The notes below the pieces were generated by a model. It was not told the origin of the DNA. It saw only the letters and a program-made list of their open reading frames with translations, and made no database searches. Below, one piece after another: positions 23,300 through 34,919 of a DNA stretch of 64,000 bases. This stretch comes from Metellina segmentata. Its lineage: Eukaryota > Arthropoda > Arachnida > Araneae > Tetragnathidae. The position numbers and the translations under genes were made by a program. Numbering within the stretch: the first letter of the stretch is position 1; the number at the start of each line of letters is the position of its first letter. The stretch lies in contig OX375879.1 in assembly GCA_947359465.1 (NCBI GenBank), positions 90,495,578 to 90,559,577 on the forward strand. Reading direction: 5' to 3'.

Positions 23300-25250
23300 A
23301 TAATTGCTTTATTCATGTTGATATTTTTCAACGTATGACATATTCGAATAGAAATTACAAGTATTTAATGGAAATTTCTTAAAAGTAATTGTTCTTGTTC
23401 AATTGTTGTTTTTTATGAATATAAACGCGAAGATGGACGAAGTCTGGCGAGTTTGACATTTGAGTCACATGGTTTTGAAGGAGTTTATTCGTTAAATTTG
23501 GAGGCAGGTTAAATGTAAGCAATGCGTTTCAACGTTAAATGTACACAATGCGTCTTTAGAGCAGATTCTGGTTCTCAGAAGGCCCCGTTAGCAGCTGAAA
23601 TAACGGGACCCTCACCCATCTCACTCGTGTCCCTTTTACACTGCTTATGTTTGAACACAGACATTTTGAATTTTTTTTAAAATGCACTTTCCATAGTTAA
23701 ATCCTAAAACATACTCGTTTTTAGATTTATAAGAGTGACATATACGATATACCATATAACAAACAAGACATTTAGGTAAAAAAAAAAATTGTTGAAAAAA
23801 CAAAAATTAACATTTGGTTAATTAACACAGTTACTAGTAACATACAGTTTTAATATCCGGAAAATCAAAATGTTATTTGTATATGTACAATTCTACCATT
23901 GAAATTAAAAATCAAAGCAACTGATTAAAATAGAATTCAAACTTTAGTAATACATAATAGAAAAAGTAAGTCCTTCAAAAACAAACATGAATAAATTATT
24001 TTACATTTTTCTTGGTTTCATCGTGGGGAATGTTACATTTCAGGGATTTTAATTTGACATGTGAAAAAGTTATTTTCAACATCGTCGCCAGTTTTTTAAT
24101 CATCTTTTTCCCCATTGTGGGCCCCCTGATCCACGGGCCCCGTTGGATTGGCTACGGCAGCACAACCTGGGAGGGGGGGGGGGTCTGAAGTGATTACGGG
24201 TTGGTGAATTGTTAACAACTGATCCAGTGAGTGGTAAATTTGGTGTCAATTTTAGTATGAAGAGTAGGCATGTTCAGAGAAACTTTAAAAAGTGGTCATT
24301 AATATAAGAGATTTTATAAAGACCTATTTTAATGTCGATTAACACAAAAAGGTTTACGAGAATTATTTAATTGTAGTCTTTAGTTTTATGACAGATACAA
24401 AATAAGGTGAAATGAAAAATACTAGTGACAAGACAGCATCGCCAATAGTGAGATATTATAACCTAAACATCTAAATTCTTATTAATGTGGGTTTTTTGTG
24501 ATTGAATTACTAATACTATATAAAATTGACTGTCATAAGATGGAATACCTTACTGAATACACTACATATAAAGAATTCCTAGACAGAGAGAGAGAAAAAG
24601 AGAAATGAAAAATAAATTAGCTATTTGGTTTCAACGAGGTAAATAAAACAATAGATAATGCAGTGTAGGAAGTTATACTTCAATGCCAACCAGACGTTTT
24701 TCCACTTCAATGAAGTTTATGTTGGGAACCATCTTCATTAAGTTACCCATTTGTAAAAAAGACAGACTTTTCCCAGCATGGAATTTTCAACTTGATTTCG
24801 AAATTCACCTACATTCCTATTCGACTACTGTTTAAAAATGTAGCGAGTTATCGCTATGTACAGGTTTCAATGCACTAATTTAAAAAATAATACCTAATTT
24901 TATAAAATACCTCTTCATGCCTCATCACAAAATTCTATTATCTGAAAATAAGAGTGAGGAATACTAAATAAGGAACATTCACACGCTTAGCATATTTAGA
25001 CAATAATGAATATTTACTATCAATTTATTTCCAGAAGAACCGTTTCAAATATTATTTTTGATGAATTATAAACGGATCACTGAATCACAATTTTTGACAG
25101 TAGTTTCAATTTCAGCTAGATAAAAAATATCATCGGATTAATATTTTGTATGTTTTCTCTTGGCTAAAAGAGATAAAATCCTTCACACATTGTATGGTAT
25201 TTAAATAAAACATCTCAGCTAATCGAAAACGAAAACCCATGACTGGAAAA
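23300..25250. other. Intergenic, no gene recognised
   Basis: AT-rich. Contains GC-rich patches at 23575-23635 and 24110-24190 (GGGCCCCCTG, a run of G) that could be ends of an old DNA transposon, but no matching inverted repeats with a target duplication were found. Confidence 0.35.
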
Positions 25251-25270
25251 AGGATTCTCTTCTGTGGAGC

Positions 25271-25343
25271 TGTACCGACCAAGTTTCGAACCTGGGTCCT
25301 ACCACATGTTAGGCGGATGTGATAACCACTACACCATGGGTAC
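25271..25343 (-). tRNA. tRNA-Val(AAC)-like gene or pseudogene
   Basis: Minus strand folds as a 73-nt tRNA: acceptor GTACCCA/TCGGTAC with one C-C mismatch, D arm GTGTAGTGGTTATCAC, anticodon loop CTAACAT (AAC), T arm CCAGG-TTCGAAA-CTTGG. The D arm and loop match animal tRNA-Val. The anticodon stem has a T-T mismatch, and a T run follows downstream near 25247. The mismatches suggest a decaying gene or the head of a SINE, so function is uncertain. Confidence 0.55.
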
Positions 25344-25806
25344 TCGAGCCGAAATCTTGTTGTTATGGAGACGCGACGTACACAGAGAAGGTAAAAGTCC
25401 ATCAAAATATTTCTCCTTGTTCAATGTGAATTCGTTTTTTATATGTCATATCATTACTGTATTATGTGCCTAACATTGAGAAATCCATGGAATTTAAACA
25501 GTGATAATGCTAACAACGTAAATAAACTTTCAAGACGGCACATGCTAATAAGTTGTATTAAGATTCAAAGATAAAATAAATTTCTTTATACTGGAAACTA
25601 CTTCATGAAGATCTAAGCATAATCATTTTGATTTTAGTTGTTTAGTTTCAATTTGGTAAGTAAGTACGTTGTTGAATATACGTCACACTGGAGGCGTACG
25701 ACGGCATAATGGTTAAATAGGAAATAAAATTGTCTGTTGAATGCATTACGCTAAGCGACTATTAATAAAAACAGTAGTAAAAATTACAACAAAACACATT
25801 CTTCGG

Positions 25807-25810
<4 letters not shown>

Positions 25811-25869
<59 letters not shown>
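25811..25869. repeat. (TA)n microsatellite
   Basis: About 29 TA units, directly before a group of SINE copies. Confidence 0.97.
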
Positions 25870-25872
<3 letters not shown>

Positions 25873-25884
25873 AAAAATTACAAG

Positions 25885-25960
25885 GTTTTGACCTCCGATC
25901 TTTCCCTTTGAGATCGATCCCGGATCGTCGTCAATTGCCTTTATGTTGCTACAGACCTCT
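25885..25960 (+). mobile_element. SINE tail fragment
   Basis: Holds GACCTCCGATCTTTCCCTTT and GATCCCGGATCGTCGTCAAT, the end of the common SINE body, cut at its 5' side next to the TA microsatellite. Confidence 0.75.
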
Positions 25961-25961
25961 C

Positions 25962-26262
25962 AGTAAGGGATGTGGTTGTTAAGGTGTTAGCCTCTAGATA
26001 GGAAGGTTCCTGGTTCGAATCAGGATCAGTGTGCATGGATGTTTGTAAGCGTATGGTGTAGAGGCGACTGGTGCATCTTAAATCTGTCGTGGACGAAAGT
26101 CCTCACGTTGGGTTGGTGTGGAGGTTTGGAGAGTGTGGTGCCAGATCAGGTGTTGCCTCATCTGACCGTGGTTCAAAATTACGAGGTGTTGTCCTCCGAG
26201 GATTGATTCTGGACCGTCTTCAACAGCCCGTTGTGTTGCGCTAGTACGATGTTAATTAAAAA
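25962..26262 (+). mobile_element. Near-complete tRNA-headed SINE
   Basis: Best copy in the window. Head TGGTTGTTAAGGTGTTAGCC (A box) and GGTTCCTGGTTCGAATCAGG (B box); body TCGTGGACGAAAGTCCTCAC, GGAGAGTGTGGTGCCAGATC, GACCGTGGTTCAAAATTACG; tail CAACAGCCCGTTGTGTTGCG and GTACGATGTTAATTAAAAAT. Confidence 0.9.
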
Positions 26263-26274
26263 TTGTCAATTATT

Positions 26275-26350
26275 CCATAAGGGGTGATACATTCCGACCA
26301 CCATCGATAGACCGTTGAGTTGCTTCAGTACGGCGTTAATTAAAATACCT
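26275..26350 (+). mobile_element. SINE tail fragment
   Basis: CGACCACCATCGATAGACCG and TTGCTTCAGTACGGCGTTAA repeat the SINE tail immediately after a full copy. Confidence 0.65.
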
Positions 26351-26524
26351 AACATACCTACCTTATTAATAGCCAAATGATTTAAGTACATGATTAGAAG
26401 TACCAAACATTTTGCTAAGCAAATGACAAAATTTTAATCACTATTAAGTGCAAATGATGCAGCGAAATAAAGTTTTTATTTTTTAAACTTATTTAAATTA
26501 TTAAAAAAAAAAAAACTTCGACTC

Positions 26525-26597
26525 AGCCACCAGTGAGGATTGAACTCACGACCCCTGGTTTACAAGACCAGTGCTCTAACCACTGAGCTATAGCGGC
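26525..26597 (-). tRNA. tRNA-Thr(UGU)
   Basis: Minus strand gives a 73-nt cloverleaf: acceptor GCCGCTA/TGGTGGC (all paired, two G-T wobbles), D arm with TAGCTCAGTGGTTAGAGCA, anticodon stem CTGGT/ACCAG with loop CTTGTAA (anticodon TGT), T arm with GAGTTCAATCCTC. A long T run, a good RNA polymerase III terminator, follows within about 15 bases. Both internal promoter boxes are intact, so this looks functional. Confidence 0.93.
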
Positions 26598-27505
26598 TCA
26601 CACGTGACTGCTGTTTGTACACTTGGAGACATAAACCTTAAGAACGAGTCTATTGCATTTCTTTAGCAGTTGGTATACACCATTGACTAAGACAGCTGCA
26701 GCAACATTCGTGGTCGTAAAAGAGAAGACATGACAAAGAAAAACTCAAACGCAGAAACTTTATACACACATTTCACTTACTAAGCGCTCATAGAAAAGGG
26801 AATACAGTGATGGGAAATGAACAACTGTTGATCTACAAAAGTTAAGACATTCGTGATTAATGAGATCACTAATCCTCCAAGTGGTTTTGACAAGGTATAC
26901 TGTTTTCAATTGGTTACATATCATTCTCCCATACACATGCTTTTTTTATCCGGAAAATCAGGTTTATAAATGCATGCTTTCCTTATGAGCGTATATTAGC
27001 GAGTTATATCATGATTTCACTATTTTGTTCGTAACAATGGATAAATAACAAATGGATTTACTGAATGATACTTTCCCATAGCTTTGCACAAAGTTACACA
27101 AAATTTTGCATCAAGTAGCCTCAAAAGACGGAAGTGTTTAAGGAAAGTTTTGATGAAAAAAAGGACTTTACGAAATTAGTTATAATACTTCTGGTTAATG
27201 GATCAACGACAGCCACACGTCACAAGGCCGCTGCCAATGGAAAAGGTACAAAATTGCGTTACACCACTCAGGTCATTGGGCAACCGACGTTCAAAAAGAA
27301 GGAACCATTCAAAAACGACAGTTCCGTTCATCTACACGGCTAAAAAAATATTAGAACACATGGTTTTAACGAAATTATGCACATAATTCTACACAAAACT
27401 AACGCAAAACAAAGCAGCCATAGTTTAAAGTGTAGCAGAAAAAAAAGAAGAAAACTTCATATGAAAATCAACGTTCATGACGTCAAATACCCGAAAAAGG
27501 ATATA

Positions 27506-28177
27506 GGGGAAAGTCGGGTAAGATGGCGAACTTAAGCTTTGTCGATTTGTCTTGGCCCTAATATTCGTTGCAAAAGGGTTATTTCGGCAAAATCTTATTG
27601 CTCTTTCGTTTAAAGTTACATTTTTAAAAATTGTTATTTCTTAAGTTTGAGATTCAAAAATTTCATTTTAGAAAAAGAAGTCATTTTCATCATCTTACCA
27701 GACTGTGCGGGTAAGATGGCGAAAGGGGTCGGGTAAGATTTGGAACTGAGAAAACAATTTAATTCAACATCATATATTATCAAACTATTTAAAACTGTTG
27801 AGATCACATCTTGAACATAACAAATTGCACACAACACAAAACAAACATAATGAAACTAAAGAAACAGCATCAAACAAACGAAACATCATCAATTGAAATT
27901 TTAGATTAAAACATAAAGATATTAAATCCTTCACACAAATCGCATCTCCATGGGCAAGTTGTAGCTTGTATTCGTCCCAGCCAGTACAGGCGGAATGGGC
28001 ACAGAACTTGCACATAAAACCGTGGAACCACAGTTCCCTCTTCCCTTGCTCACCACAAATGATGCATTCTTTATTATTGAGGTCCTTTGGGTCCAGATCG
28101 TCATCAATGTCAACGTAAAGAACAGTCTGGGAATTAACTGGGGTAACTTTGGCCCAACAAACGAAAAAAGATTGCAT
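27506..28177 (-). pseudogene. C-terminal part and end of a Tigger/pogo-like transposon
   Basis: Minus strand encodes a Cys/His module, CIICGEQGKRELWFHGF then CKFCAHSACTGW, as found at the C terminus of many DDE (Tigger/jerky-like) transposases. At 27506-27530 the sequence TAGGGGAAAGTCGGGTAAGA looks like a terminus next to a TA target, with subterminal copies of GGGTAAGATGGCGAA near 27710. With 29243-29476 it is probably one broken element. Confidence 0.65.
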
Positions 28178-28596
28178 GTGCTGTATCTAGACAAAGGAGA
28201 GTGATTATTACTTATTTATTGCAAAGGCCAATAGGTGGTAGTAATGCCTTGACTTTCTCATAGTTTTGTCTCGTAGTTCCTCAATTTAACACCACAACAG
28301 TGCTGCTTCACTTTGGTATAACTAAAAGTTATATTGTTGTTGTCTTCCAACTTTTTTTTGTAAATGTGATTGAGTACGTGAGCAGGTAAAGGAATTGTCT
28401 CAGTTTATTATTAATTATTTTTACTATTTTATATGTTATTATCTTGATTTATTTCGTGTTTTGCAAACTAATGAATATTTATTACACAAGGCAAACTTTT
28501 TCTCAGGTCTTGGGGCAACATTGGCTAAACATGGCGGTTGACACTGAGATAGTGATAGTCTGATGGTATAAGTGACATATTCTCTGAATTTGAATA

Positions 28597-28801
28597 AACA
28601 CTGGAAGAATCTAGAGAAGTCAAGAACAGTCCAAACAAGCAAGTAAATCCCAAGCACTATGCCGTAGATGATTTTGTTATTGTGAAGTACGATGGTGTTA
28701 AATATCCTGGAAATATTTTAAGCTTGTCAGATAACGGACTGACTATGGAACGTATGGAAAGAAAACTCAAATGTTGGCGTTGGCCAAAAAACAAGAATGT
28801 A
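28597..28801 (+). pseudogene. Transposon-derived C-terminal fragment (DDE element, plus strand)
   Basis: Plus-strand frame encodes HYAVDDFVIVKYDGVKYPGN then LSDNGLTMERMERKLKCWRW and a stop. V-x-D-F-V-I-V-K-Y...G followed by K-x-W-x-W-P is a chromo/SH3-like tail common in invertebrate DDE transposons. It is opposite in strand to the neighbouring transposase pieces, so either an inversion or a second element. No full domain was seen. Confidence 0.45.
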
Positions 28802-29242
28802 TAAATTATGAGTGGTAAGAAGTGTGCGGGAAAATCAACTATCTCTCTCTCTTTCCGAAAATTGTGCCAAAGAGGAATCAGTTTAATGTTTCAGAAATCG
28901 ATTATGTTTCTTTCTAGTATGGACTATAAATTCATCAAAACAAATATGACTGTTAATTTACTGTTTACTTGCTGTTTTATATAGTATTCTTTCGTTTATC
29001 TTCTTTTTCCTCTTTCTCATTTTTAAGTGACAAACGCAATTTTCACTGAAGTGCTAGTGAGGCGAATGGAGGGAAGGTAATTTCTTTCTAGGGCTCCTTG
29101 ACTTTTCCCCCTACATGGTAGGAAGCGATGGAAGATATGAAGCTTACCGCTTTAGGTAGATGAGGATCGGATAAGAGAGGAGCTCCTTCCCAGGTATAGG
29201 TAGATCTGAAGGTGAATCAATCTGATCAGGATTATATCTAGA

Positions 29243-29476
29243 CTAAGGGATTACAGCTTCAACTTTGTAATGAGGTATTTCAGTCGTGTTGGAAGGAGCA
29301 AAATTTTCTTCATCGAAAATAGAGCCTTTGAAGTGCTTAATTCTTGTGGCTGCGAATTCTTTAATAGCCGTCCTTGCATGGGCAACCTGGAGGTACGCTT
29401 TACCATATATTCCAGCGACATACCTGATGGTAATCATGTGACCGGGTTTGTTAACCATAAATTCATTACAGCTCAT
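29243..29476 (-). pseudogene. Tigger/pogo-like DDE transposase fragment
   Basis: Frame of about 77 residues with NKPGHMITIRYVAGIYGKAY, RTAIKEFAATRIKHF and FDEENFAPSNTTEIP. This matches the conserved block after the catalytic core in DDE_1 transposases (pattern P-G-R-x-I-T...G-K-A-Y...A-I-x-G-F...G-I-x-P-F...D-E-D-F-x-P-S). The catalytic core was not found. Confidence 0.75.
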
Positions 29477-30795
29477 TATAGACGGTTTTCAACGGACCGT
29501 AGAACGCCACATCAGGAGGCTGTGGCTTATTTCTCGTGTGTGTGCTAAAGCTAGTGTCAATTTCAGGGATCATCTCCACATAGGTAGTCGCTATTCGTAG
29601 GTCGAGATAAATTCAAACGTATTTTTCAGCGATCCGAGAATTATTTTATTTTTAATGCAAGTGCAATAGATTTGAGGATTGCATTATAATATTCAAAATG
29701 CAAGCTATGCAAATGGTCCAATGATTATTATCCGCGGATAATGTCAGATGCTTTTTAAACTTTTTGTTGACCCCTAAAATCGCAATAATGAGAACAATTT
29801 AATCTAGCTCAAAAGTTAATTTTAGGGATGAGCTGAAATTTTGCATGGCTACATATACCTAGAAGTCATTCTGAATTGAATCCCATCAAAATATAATTCC
29901 AATTCATAATTTTTTCAAACATTAGTTAAATTATTATTGTATACTAAAAACTGTTTTTAAAAATTAGGTGGATTTTGTTTGGTTTGTTTAACAGTCACAT
30001 GATACAAAGTATCAGCGCTATAGAAATATTATTTAGAAATATATCCATAAAAGTGTAAGAAACTAATTTAACATTAAGAGTTCCAATCCTTCTGTACTCA
30101 TAACTTTCAAACGGTAAGACCTTACGACATGAAATTTGGTATCTGCAGTTCAAATTTGATATAGATTCGAAATTATGTGTCGAAATAGGGATTCCCATTG
30201 AAAATAATGAAGTTGGTGCTCAATTTTTATATGAAGACGGGCTCTTATACAAATTTTATGCATTTGAAAATATAGAAGATGCTAAGTTTCTGTCAAACGC
30301 CATCTTTGATTCTCTACTGTTAAAATTGCTCGAATGAATAGGAGTGGTTCGTTTTTTTTCTGCGACTGAATATAAATTGCTATTCCATTAACGTTGTTTC
30401 TGAGGAATACATATTATCCAATTTGTCAGTCCGGTGTCCAAATCTCTAGGTAAGCGGCGAGACAAACAGATCCTACCACCTGTTAAGGTATCCAGACACG
30501 TTCGAGACACTTCTTTTTAAATGTGGTATAGAAATATTTTACTGATATTTTTATGTTTAGTGCTATTAAACAATAGCATTGGGCAATAAATATTTAAAAT
30601 ATATAATAATTTTGTAAAAATGACAAGTATGTATGGAATTTTAAGGAAATTTGTCGAAAACTTCAAATGTTCTACATAAAAATCTATTCAACCAATTTGG
30701 AAAATGATGCTACAAAATAAACTACATGTATTTTTCTTGGGAATCAATTTGAACAAAAAGATATTTAAATAAACAAATTTTTTTTAAGAAATCGA

Positions 30796-30994
30796 GGTGG
30801 AACTGTCGTTTATGGTAAGAAGGCGATTTGTCGCCAAATATGGTAACCTTGTGCGGTTTTTCTTCACACCTGCCGTTTTTGTTATGGCAACCCTATCTGC
30901 AAAATTTCTCGCACTCCACGCTCTGAATGGTATCTTGATTTGGCGACAAAAATTAGTTGGTGACAAACTTCTTACCGTGAACGACAACTCCACC
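30796..30994. mobile_element. 199-bp MITE with 8-bp target duplication
   Basis: Flanked by perfect direct repeats GAAATCGA (30788-30795 and 30995-31002). Ends are inverted: GGTGGAACTGTCGTTTATGG at left and GGTGGAGTTGTCGTTCACGG read from the right, continuing GTAAGAAG on both sides. Similarity of the arms extends about 60 bp (GTCGCCAAAT). No coding capacity. The 8-bp duplication fits hAT, P, Merlin or related groups; the GGTGG terminus does not fit the usual hAT start. Confidence 0.88.
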
Positions 30995-32564
30995 GAAATC
31001 GAAAAATGAATACAAGATTTTTGATAGTTTTACAGTCCTATTTCTTAAATAATTGACCATAATTTTAAAACATTTCAACTCGGCATTATTCTAGCTCATT
31101 GTCTAGACAACATTATAAAGAACAAGTTCTCAAAATTTTACGAGAATCAATCAATAACATTTTGTGTTATAACATTCAAAGTGAGGGAATAATGGCATAA
31201 ATTTAAGTTTTGAGTAAAAATAGTTTGAAGTGGATCGTTTGCTCTCTCTTGCTTCTACTGTTTGTGTAAATAATTTTGTTCCTTACTTCTCTTTAAAAAT
31301 GTTCACAATATTTCCAAAAGAAAAACCATTTAAACATTTAAAAAACATTTCAAAAAAATGCATTTGCAAAAAAAAATAATTTTAAATTAAAATTTTTACA
31401 GGTTTATGGTCTTTTAACGGACATTTTCGATGTTTTCCATACCTACTTCCAGTTTTCCCATCCTGATTAAAATCTTAATATCTCTGCAACTAACTAACTT
31501 AGAGAAAAGAAATCAATCAAATATACTTTGGAAAGTCAAATAAATACTCTATCAAATAAGGCCAAAAAAGTTTTTTTTTTGTAAATTTTTGGTCAAAAAT
31601 GACATTTTTAAAGTGTTCGGATACCTCAAAGAACTGAAACAACCGAAGGAAGGATTGAAAGAAGTTTTTGTAATGTTCAAAATTCATTCGTATATGGCGG
31701 CAGTCTTCAATCAATGTGCAGCAAGAATGGCACTTGTGTACCTCACACATGGTAAAACGGTTTAAATTGTACAACATTTATTTAATTTCACCGCTTCAGT
31801 TTTTCTTTCACATATAATTTCAAGAAATAGTCTTAACAAGAATTGTGAGTGTTTTTTACAAGCATCATAAGTAAAATGATTGAAAAAGATATTTTCTTAT
31901 CCACTTTGGTGCAAAAGATCGGTAATTAACTATTGGTATTTTTTACAAATTGATCAATTCGAGTAAAATTCCTACCACGCATTTTGAGCGTTTTCATTAC
32001 AAAGTAGGGGAAAGTTACACAAAACCGGTTAGGCGGATAAAACCGGAACCCTGCAGTTTTGGCTAGATTATTACTGCCATCTGTCGGATAATGCACGAAA
32101 CAGCTGCAGACAGCCGCCATGTTATTTGGAGTTGAATGAAAGACAGTGTAGATTGTGTGTTTGTCGATGCCGATGTTTTAAGAAAATGGATAATAAAAGG
32201 TTCGATTTTTACTCCACCGATTTTACTCTGTACTTTTTAATTGCTTGAAGATTTATTTTAGGTAGTAGGAGAAGGTAGGGCACAGTGTTACACATTTTTT
32301 ATTTTTAGCTGTGGTATCAAGATATACATCTATATGTAGCAAACATAGCCCTTAAGATGATCTTTGATCTCTTACATACATCTTACATATCATTAAAATT
32401 AAAAAGAGTAACATTTATTTCCAGTATTTAATGTTTTTGGTAGTGATGTACATTGTAACTCTGTGCCCCACTGCCGGGTTACAGTGTTACGTTAAAGTAG
32501 CAACAGTAAATATAAAGGATATGGGCTTTTATTAAAATTCATTTTAATTAAAATATACAGATAT

Positions 32565-32855
32565 CTAATGATTCCTTAAGCAGATTCCAGATATCTAATG
32601 ATTCCTTAAGCACATATCTAATGATTCCTTAAGCAGATATCTAATGATTCCTTAAGCACATATCTAATGATTCCTTAAGCAGATATCTAATGATTCCTCA
32701 AGCAGATTCCAGATATCTAATGATTCCTTAAGCACATATCTAATGATTCCTTAAGCACACATCTAATGATTCCTTAAGCAGATTCCAGATATCTAATGAT
32801 TCCTTAAGCACATATCTAATGATTCCGTAAGCAGATATCTAATGATTCCTTGAAA
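32565..32855. repeat. Minisatellite, ATATCTAATGATTCCTTAAG units
   Basis: About 12 copies of a core ATCTAATGATTCCTTAAGCA. Units alternate between a short form ending ...AAGCACAT or ...AAGCAGAT and a longer form with an inserted TTCCAG, giving a higher-order pattern. Confidence 0.95.
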
Positions 32856-33420
32856 TAAAATACCACTTTTGATTAGTTTACGTATAGTTGAACAGCTTTT
32901 GAGGTAAACATTAGCAATGATTGTAGCCTACAGTTACAAAGTAAATGATAAAATACGATTAAAAAAATTGTAAACTTATTTTAGATTTTGATAAGAAGTT
33001 AAATCTAAAAGGAAAATCAGCATTTCTGTTTTTCATTGTCCCTCCTGATGGAATTGCAAGAGGAAGTTTGTCAATGATTTTTGATTTTTCAAATAAATAA
33101 ACTTCATTTGTTTGTGAAAATTAATAAGATGGAAAAAAATTCTTTTGATCTACAACATTTCAAAATCAACATTGTTCTTATTCACAACTCCTTAATAGAG
33201 TGAATTTTATATTTTTTAAGGTATTTTTCTTTAACTACAACGTATATAAACACTAATTTATTGTTATAAATAACTATTTCAGCAGTAAAACAACAACGTT
33301 TTTTAATTATTTCTATATATACTCGGTTTTATCCGACCTGGTCGTATAAAAACGAGAACTTGCATACTTCCAAAATGAATTTATTTATCTTTCAAAATAT
33401 AATTCTTTCACATCTATATA

Positions 33421-34067
33421 TCTATATATATAATTCTCTTACGTGGCACGCAAAAAAAACGTTATTTGTTATCGCATTTTGGCAACATTGTACGGTTGTT
33501 TGTTTACCACGTATCCTCGCGCTTCAATTGAATTTATAGCGTTATCGGTTGAAATTTTATTGAAAAAAAAAATTTTAGTCGAGCTGTTGCAGTTTATAAT
33601 TAGAAATCAAAGAAAGCGGAGGATCTTTTCAGGGCCATTTAAAAAACGGTCCTTTTCAAGACCAACCATTATAGTTCAACAAGACGCTTGCACTACAACT
33701 TTCGACAACAAACTCAATGAAAAAGTGTGGGTGGCTCGAGTGCTGGGGAAGTGTACACACAAACACCATGCTGGGTATTCAATTTCCAAAGCAGCGCTCA
33801 CATTTCGAGTCAAAATTTGCTCAAAGTTTTAATTTGAATTCTTATTCCAGAGGTACAGTATATATCTTTTCTGTAATAAAGCAAATTTAGATTTGAAAAA
33901 TATTTTTTTTGGAAAATGATATTTTGTAAACAATTCCTTTTGCTAGGACACATGTCTTAATGAAAACGAGCGAAGCGAGCATAGGTTCGCGCAGCGAAGC
34001 AATGAGAATTGCAAAGCAATCCTCCGGGGATTGGCGAGCGTTTGCGAGCAGGGGGCGGGCCCCCTAG
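33421..34067 (+). mobile_element. Non-autonomous Helitron, copy 2
   Basis: Begins TCTATATATATAATTCTCTT and ends with hairpin GGGGGCGGGCCCCC then CTAG, inserted between A (33420) and T (34068). It is 647 bp and clearly homologous to 5939-6566. An open frame of 129 codons (33443-33832) crosses it but shows no Rep or helicase motif; the corresponding frame in copy 1 is broken, so coding is unlikely. Confidence 0.92.
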
Positions 34068-34207
34068 TACAATATAATTCTTTCACAAAAAATAAATCTT
34101 TCACTAAAGAACTAATTTATCATTCAAATAGAACTTGAGGCAATTTTATTCACGTAGGTGCCTAGGGGAATTTTTTTTTTGGAACCCGGTTTTGTCCAAT
34201 TTTCCTC

Positions 34208-34919
34208 TATAAATAAATTGTTTCAAACAAATTTTTAAGTCGAATTTTTATACCTACCACTACCCATTTTTTTGTAGGGAAAAAATACATACGCCAAAAA
34301 GACGCACCGATAGATTTAAGTAAATAATTTATATGTGCCATGAAATTAAAAACAACTTAATATCGTTGATATAAGGTGACAAGTCTTCACATATAAGACT
34401 TCGACCTTCTAACGTCAATGTAGTGTAAGATAGTTTAGTATTATCTAACAAGTGCGGCGAAAGTTAATTTAAAAGGTTAGAGCAATAAAAGGTAGCTACC
34501 GATAAAAATAAATGATTAAATATATAATAAGTGGTTCTCGAGCAAGTGCCGGTAAAAGCCAATTTAAAAAGTTAGAACAATAACCGGTAGCTACAGATAA
34601 AACTATACAACTAAATAAAATCCTTACAACAAAGTTTAAGATAAAAATTTTCTAGGACTTGGATTTCATTGGAGATGAACCGTGTAAAACTTGAAGCAAA
34701 CATTAGAAAATTGTGTTATGTTTGACCAACAAGAAAAAAATCTTAATTAAAGGAATGAACAATTTTTTTAATACTTCTTTCGGTTTGAATTATTAAAAGT
34801 ATACTATAAAACAGCGAAACCACTATAAAACAACGATTCGTCTCACGTATCTGACCACCTTCTGTCACAACCATTCGCTCGAAAAGTTGGTAAATGAATG
34901 CAGTATTATGCTCCTGTAA
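34208..34919. other. 5' flank of the CAP gene
   Basis: Should contain the promoter and 5' UTR. Two related stretches, near 34450-34515 and 34540-34600 (AAAGTTAATTTAAAAGGTTA / AAGCCAATTTAAAAAGTTAG, then AACAATAA-CGGTAGCTAC), form an imperfect direct repeat. No clear TATA/initiator pair was assigned. Confidence 0.35.

Larger units (their letters stand above)
32007..34207. mobile_element. DNA transposon with TA target, split by a Helitron
   Basis: Left end GGGGAAAGTTACACAAAACC and right end (read inwards from 34207) GAGGAAAATTGGACAAAACC are imperfect inverted repeats, each next to TA. A subterminal motif GGCGGATAAAACCGG (about 32032) recurs inverted near 33325. No transposase was recognised inside. 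The left end resembles the terminus at 27506 (TAGGGGAAAG), suggesting the same broad Tc1/pogo type. It contains the minisatellite at 32565-32855 and Helitron copy 2. Confidence 0.55.

Noticed and set aside
23575..24190. DNA transposon bounded by GGCCCC-rich ends
   Set aside because: The GC-rich patches at the two sides do not form convincing inverted repeats and no target duplication was found.
32565..32855. CRISPR-like array of short repeats
   Set aside because: Units are directly adjacent without unique spacers; it is an ordinary minisatellite in animal DNA.
33443..33832. 129-codon open frame as a gene
   Set aside because: It lies wholly inside Helitron copy 2; the homologous stretch of copy 1 is not open, and no Rep, helicase or other domain is visible.
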